Below are positions 1 through 5,399 of a stretch of 5,399 bases of DNA, one piece after another. The first letter of the stretch is position 1. Each line of letters opens with the position of its first letter. Origin of the DNA: CBDUXZ01 sp965371325 [NCBI: uncultured bacterium] (GTDB taxonomy: Bacteria; JAUYMQ01); NCBI GenBank assembly GCA_965371325.1, contig CBDUXZ010000163.1, positions 1 through 5,399 of the forward strand, given 5' to 3'. The notes under the pieces were generated by a model. That model was not told the origin of the DNA and ran no database searches. It saw nothing but the letters and a program-made list of their open reading frames with translations. Position numbers and translations under genes: made by a program.

Positions 1-3897
<3,897 letters not shown>

Positions 3898-3923
3898 GGG
3901 ACGCTCGATGTTACAGGATGCCT

Positions 3924-3933
3924 GCGACGTCGC
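3924..3933. other. 10-bp perfect palindrome GCGACGTCGC in the msrB-lhr gap
   Basis: The 42-bp gap between msrB and lhr contains GCGACGTCGC, extendable by two further symmetric pairs after one mismatch (3921-3936). It could be a protein-binding site or simply chance in GC-rich DNA. No T-tract follows on the minus strand, so it is not an intrinsic terminator. Confidence 0.3.
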
Positions 3934-3939
3934 GGGAGG

Positions 3940-4344
3940 TCATCCCGGCTCTTTTTTCTCGAGTTTCAATGCGGCCGAGTTGATGCAGTAGCGCTTGCCG
4001 GTCGAAGCGGGGCCATCGTCGAAAACGTGTCCCAGGTGGGCATCGCACCGGCTGCAGAGAACCTCCGTCCTTTGCATGGCCAGGCTGTTGTCCTCCCCGG
4101 TGCTCACATTACCAGGGTCCGCCGGCTTCGTGTAGCTCGGCCAGCCCGTTTTGGAATCGTACTTGTCTTCGGAGCTGAAGAGCGAGCTCCCGCAGCAAAC
4201 GCAACGATAGACCCCCTCATCCTTGCAGTCGTGGTACTCGCCTGTGAAAGGACGCTCGGTTCCCTTGTTTCGGGTCACCTGGTACTGCTCGGGCGTCAGC
4301 TGCCCGCGCCAGGCCTCGTCGGGTTTTTTGATCTTGTCGTCCAT
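3940..4344 (-). CDS. msrB: Peptide-methionine (R)-S-oxide reductase (MsrB)
   Basis: This 134-residue protein reduces the R epimer of methionine sulfoxide in proteins, repairing oxidative damage, normally with thioredoxin as reductant. No signal peptide is seen, so it should be cytosolic. Visible family features are TPEQY (17-21), PFTGEY (32-37), two zinc-site pairs CVCC (C48, C51) and CSRC (C97, C100), GWPSY (67-71), HLGHVF (103-108) and the catalytic RYCINSAAL (118-126), with nucleophile C120. The position where two-Cys MsrBs carry the resolving cysteine, just before GWPS, is Thr66; spacing to C120 is 54 residues, as I recall for the Neisseria enzyme. This is therefore a one-Cys-type MsrB, unless C40 or C50 substitutes. 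The frame is open upstream to 4473, but the ATG at 4344 is preferred: the longer start overlaps the VOC gene, its extra residues look unconserved, and an AGGAG lies 7 nt before 4344. Length fits E. coli MsrB (137 residues). Confidence 0.96.
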   Translation of the reverse strand: MDDKIKKPDEAWRGQLTPEQYQVTRNKGTERPFTGEYHDCKDEGVYRCVCCGSSLFSSEDKYDSKTGWPSYTKPADPGNVSTGEDNSLAMQRTEVLCSRCDAHLGHVFDDGPASTGKRYCINSAALKLEKKEPG

Positions 4345-4351
4345 AGCTGCG

Positions 4352-4356
4352 CTCCT
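4352..4356 (-). promoter_or_regulatory. Ribosome binding site of msrB
   Basis: AGGAG on the minus strand stands 7 nt before the ATG at 4344. It decides the msrB start in favour of the 134-residue form over the upstream in-frame ATG at 4473. Confidence 0.75.
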
Positions 4357-4438
4357 GCTTGCGGACTCCCGCAGGGAGGGGTCGAAGGGATACCGCGCAC
4401 GCTTGCTTCGCTGAGTGTGATGCCCATGCCGTGCAACC

Positions 4439-4885
4439 TCAGGGCGACGTGCGCCCCGAGCGCATGGAATCATCCTTTAAGAGGCCTTTCCCGGGCACAT
4501 GGTTCATCTCGATGCGAATGCCGTCCGGATCTTCAAATAGCACGGAATAGTAGCCGGGCGCGAAGGAGGCCTCCTCGGGCGGATGAATGATCTTCGCCCC
4601 GAGCGATTTCACGAATGCGTAAGCCTCGTCCACGTCCTTGCGCTCACGCGCGCGCAGACAGACATGATGGAGTCCCACGCGCGTCTGGATGAACCGCTCA
4701 TTGGCATGCGCTTCATCGGCCCGCATGATCCCGAGCGCCGTTCGTCCTCCCACGCAGTAGTACATCCCATCGAAGTCAATGACGGGCCGCATCCCGACGA
4801 ATGCCAGCAGCTTTTCATAGAACGGACGGCAGGCCTCGAAGTTGCTCACCGTCAGCATGACGTGCGCCATCCCGTTGATTTCCAT
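4439..4885 (-). CDS. VOC-superfamily (glyoxalase/extradiol dioxygenase fold) protein
   Basis: This 148-residue protein has the two-module vicinal-oxygen-chelate architecture. Module one starts with AHVMLTV (residues 7-13) and has [11 protein letters not shown] (22-32); module two starts with LHHVCLRA (72-79) and ends in [19 protein letters not shown] (112-130). Likely metal ligands are H8, H74 and E126, a His-His-Glu set; the first-module position expected for a fourth ligand (about 50-53, ALGI) has no acidic or His residue. Members of this superfamily are cytosolic metal-dependent lyases, isomerases, dioxygenases or resistance proteins, and substrate cannot be read from sequence. A basic tail of about 18 residues follows the fold. 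The ATG start at 4885 is supported by GGAAGG 7 nt upstream. It is followed after 94 bp by msrB on the same strand and preceded by a repeat-filled gap. Family assignment is firm, function unknown. Confidence 0.93.
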   Translation of the reverse strand: MEINGMAHVMLTVSNFEACRPFYEKLLAFVGMRPVIDFDGMYYCVGGRTALGIMRADEAHANERFIQTRVGLHHVCLRARERKDVDEAYAFVKSLGAKIIHPPEEASFAPGYYSVLFEDPDGIRIEMNHVPGKGLLKDDSMRSGRTSP

Positions 4886-4892
4886 GGATCAA

Positions 4893-4898
4893 CCTTCC
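4893..4898 (-). promoter_or_regulatory. Ribosome binding site of the VOC gene
   Basis: GGAAGG on the minus strand stands 7 nt before the ATG at 4885 and supports that start. It lies only 8 nt downstream of the large palindromic repeat, so the repeat hairpin could affect access to it. Confidence 0.7.
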
Positions 4899-4906
4899 CC
4901 GCGCTC

Positions 4907-5010
4907 TGTCATTGCGAGGAGCGTGAGCGACGAAGCAATCCCCTGATTGAAAGGAATCCCTTCGCGGGGGGGATTGCCGCGTCGGGCCTTCGGCCCTCCT
5001 CGCAATGACA
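4907..5010. repeat. 104-bp imperfect palindromic dispersed repeat (TGTCATTGCGAGGA type)
   Basis: The ends are perfect 14-bp inverted copies: TGTCATTGCGAGGA at 4907-4920 and its complement at 4997-5010. Inside, CGAC (4928-4931) can pair with GTCG (4981-4984), and GCAATCCCC (4935-4943) pairs perfectly with 4969-4977, leaving a 25-nt apical loop. The right arm also holds a small hairpin, GGGCC-TTC-GGCCC (4984-4996). From general knowledge, this palindrome (its plus-strand translation reads CHCEERERRSNP) is scattered through intergenic regions of many proteobacterial and other genomes and behaves like a non-autonomous mobile or REP-like element. No transposase is present in the window. The repeat ends 8 nt before the VOC gene's Shine-Dalgarno, so it would be transcribed as a hairpin in the VOC leader if transcription starts upstream. 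Confidence 0.85.
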
Positions 5011-5016
5011 CGCGCG

Positions 5017-5040
5017 TTAAAATAATGGGGTCCGACCCCA
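5017..5040 (-). terminator. Candidate intrinsic terminator of the Ddn-like gene
   Basis: Read on the minus strand, a GC-rich stem TGGGGT-CGG-ACCCCA begins four bases after the TAA stop codon and is followed at once by TTATTTTAA, which is mostly T. Stem, short loop and T-tract right after a stop codon are the usual signs of factor-independent termination. The six-pair stem is short, and the same bases also form the dispersed palindrome, so the terminator role may be incidental. If it works, the VOC-msrB-lhr genes need their own promoter; I could not identify convincing -35/-10 boxes for one. Confidence 0.45.
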
Positions 5041-5048
5041 ATAGTTAA
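5017..5048. repeat. Palindromic repeat around TGGGGTC-C-GACCCCA
   Basis: A perfect 7-bp inverted repeat with a single central base lies at 5026-5040. AT-rich, partly symmetrical flanks end in TTAA on both sides (5017-5020 and 5045-5048). One end overlaps the TAA stop codon of the Ddn-like gene. From memory, a GGGGTCNGACCCC core recurs in intergenic DNA of many bacteria, often near REP-associated tyrosine transposases, so this is probably a second dispersed-repeat unit rather than a local invention. Only 6 bp separate it from the larger palindrome at 4907-5010. Confidence 0.65.
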
Positions 5049-5399
5049 GGCTCCAGGATCACGACTGGAATCTTTCGGCTCGTTCGACGCTCGTACTCGG
5101 CGTAGCCGCTTTCAGCTTCCACGATCTTCTTCCACAAAGCGGCGCGTTCCTCGCCCTCGGCCTCTCGGGCCGTGACGTCAGTTACGCTGTTCCCCCTGCG
5201 GATCCGCACTTTCGGGTTCGCCTTCAGATTGTGATACCAGGCGGGGTGATAGGGCTCGCCCGCGTTCGAAGCGATTACGACGCAGGCATCGCCTTTTGTC
5301 AGGTACATGAGCGTGTTCTTTCGAAGGAGACCGCTCTTCCGCCCCCGGGTCATCAGAACGAGGACGGGCATGCCGAGAACCTTCCCGCCTATCCGGCCG
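5045..5399 (-). CDS. Deazaflavin (F420)-dependent nitroreductase-family protein, Ddn-like (5' end beyond window)
   Basis: 117 C-terminal residues plus the TAA stop are visible, and the frame stays open to the right edge. The in-frame ATG at 5371 is probably internal, because the residues before it (GRIGGKVLG) belong to the conserved family block that precedes the first core strand. Family signatures are GRKSG (visible residues 19-23), IASNAG (42-47), the very characteristic HPAWYHNLKANP (51-62) and GYAEYERRTSRKIPVVILEP (98-117). Full-length relatives run about 130-150 residues, so roughly 20-35 are missing. The family (PF04075/TIGR00026 type; M. tuberculosis Ddn is the archetype) forms a split-barrel fold and uses reduced coenzyme F420 to reduce quinones or nitro compounds. 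The tyrosines at 99 and 102 match the spacing of Ddn Y130/Y133, which I take as likely equivalents. Cofactor use is inferred; some relatives bind other cofactors. A terminator-like palindrome overlaps the stop codon. Confidence 0.92.
   Translation of the reverse strand, partial: GRIGGKVLGMPVLVLMTRGRKSGLLRKNTLMYLTKGDACVVIASNAGEPYHPAWYHNLKANPKVRIRRGNSVTDVTAREAEGEERAALWKKIVEAESGYAEYERRTSRKIPVVILEP

Noticed and set aside
4366-4378. Small hairpin CTCCC-GCA-GGGAG between VOC and msrB.
   Set aside because: A five-pair stem without a T-tract is too weak to call a terminator, and such hairpins are expected by chance in GC-rich DNA.
4345-4473. A longer msrB start at 4473 adding 43 residues.
   Set aside because: The extension overlaps the VOC gene and reads as arginine-rich, unconserved sequence. 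The ATG at 4344 has AGGAG at good spacing and gives the family length.
4583-5008. A 141-codon plus-strand open frame ending with CHCEERERRSNP.
   Set aside because: It is antisense to the VOC gene and then reads into the palindromic repeat. The CHCEER peptide is the well-known spurious translation of this repeat, not a protein motif.
4907-5010. A CRISPR repeat or small-RNA gene in the palindromic gap.
   Set aside because: There is a single inverted unit, with no direct repeats and regular spacers, no neighbouring cas genes and no recognised RNA family structure. A dispersed palindromic element explains it better.

Overview
The window is GC-rich bacterial DNA with four protein-coding genes, all on the minus strand. 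In transcription order (right to left) they are: a deazaflavin (F420)-dependent nitroreductase-type protein, 5' end cut by the window edge; a 159-bp gap that is almost entirely palindromic repeat DNA; a small VOC (glyoxalase/extradiol-dioxygenase fold) protein; a methionine-(R)-sulfoxide reductase (msrB); and a very large Lhr-type helicase (lhr). The helicase fills the left 72% of the window and runs off its left edge still open. Every open frame on the plus strand lies opposite one of these genes and is read as a shadow.

Organism: the GC content, the large multidomain Lhr, the Ddn-type F420 protein and the dispersed 'TGTCATTGCGAGGA' palindrome together suggest a soil, subsurface or marine bacterium. 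Candidates are deltaproteobacteria-like, Tectomicrobia/Rokubacteria/NC10-like or a similar poorly cultured lineage. This is inference from general character; no marker gene fixes the phylum.

Layout (minus strand): 5399-5045 Ddn-like protein (partial). 5048-5017 is a palindrome around TGGGGTC-C-GACCCCA that overlaps the Ddn stop codon and, read on the minus strand, resembles an intrinsic terminator. 5010-4907 is a 104-bp imperfect palindrome of the widespread dispersed-repeat type. 4885-4439 is the VOC protein with a good Shine-Dalgarno; 4344-3940 is msrB, also with a good Shine-Dalgarno; 3897 to <1 is lhr. The VOC-msrB gap is 94 bp and the msrB-lhr gap is 42 bp, so these three could form one operon downstream of the repeat block.

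Functionally, the cluster joins repair of oxidised methionine (MsrB), a nucleic-acid repair helicase (Lhr) and two small redox/detoxification-type enzymes. A shared stress-response theme is plausible but unproven. I do not see convincing evidence for a new defence, mobile or RNA-guided system. The most notable non-coding signal is the stacked pair of palindromic repeats between the Ddn-like gene and the VOC gene.
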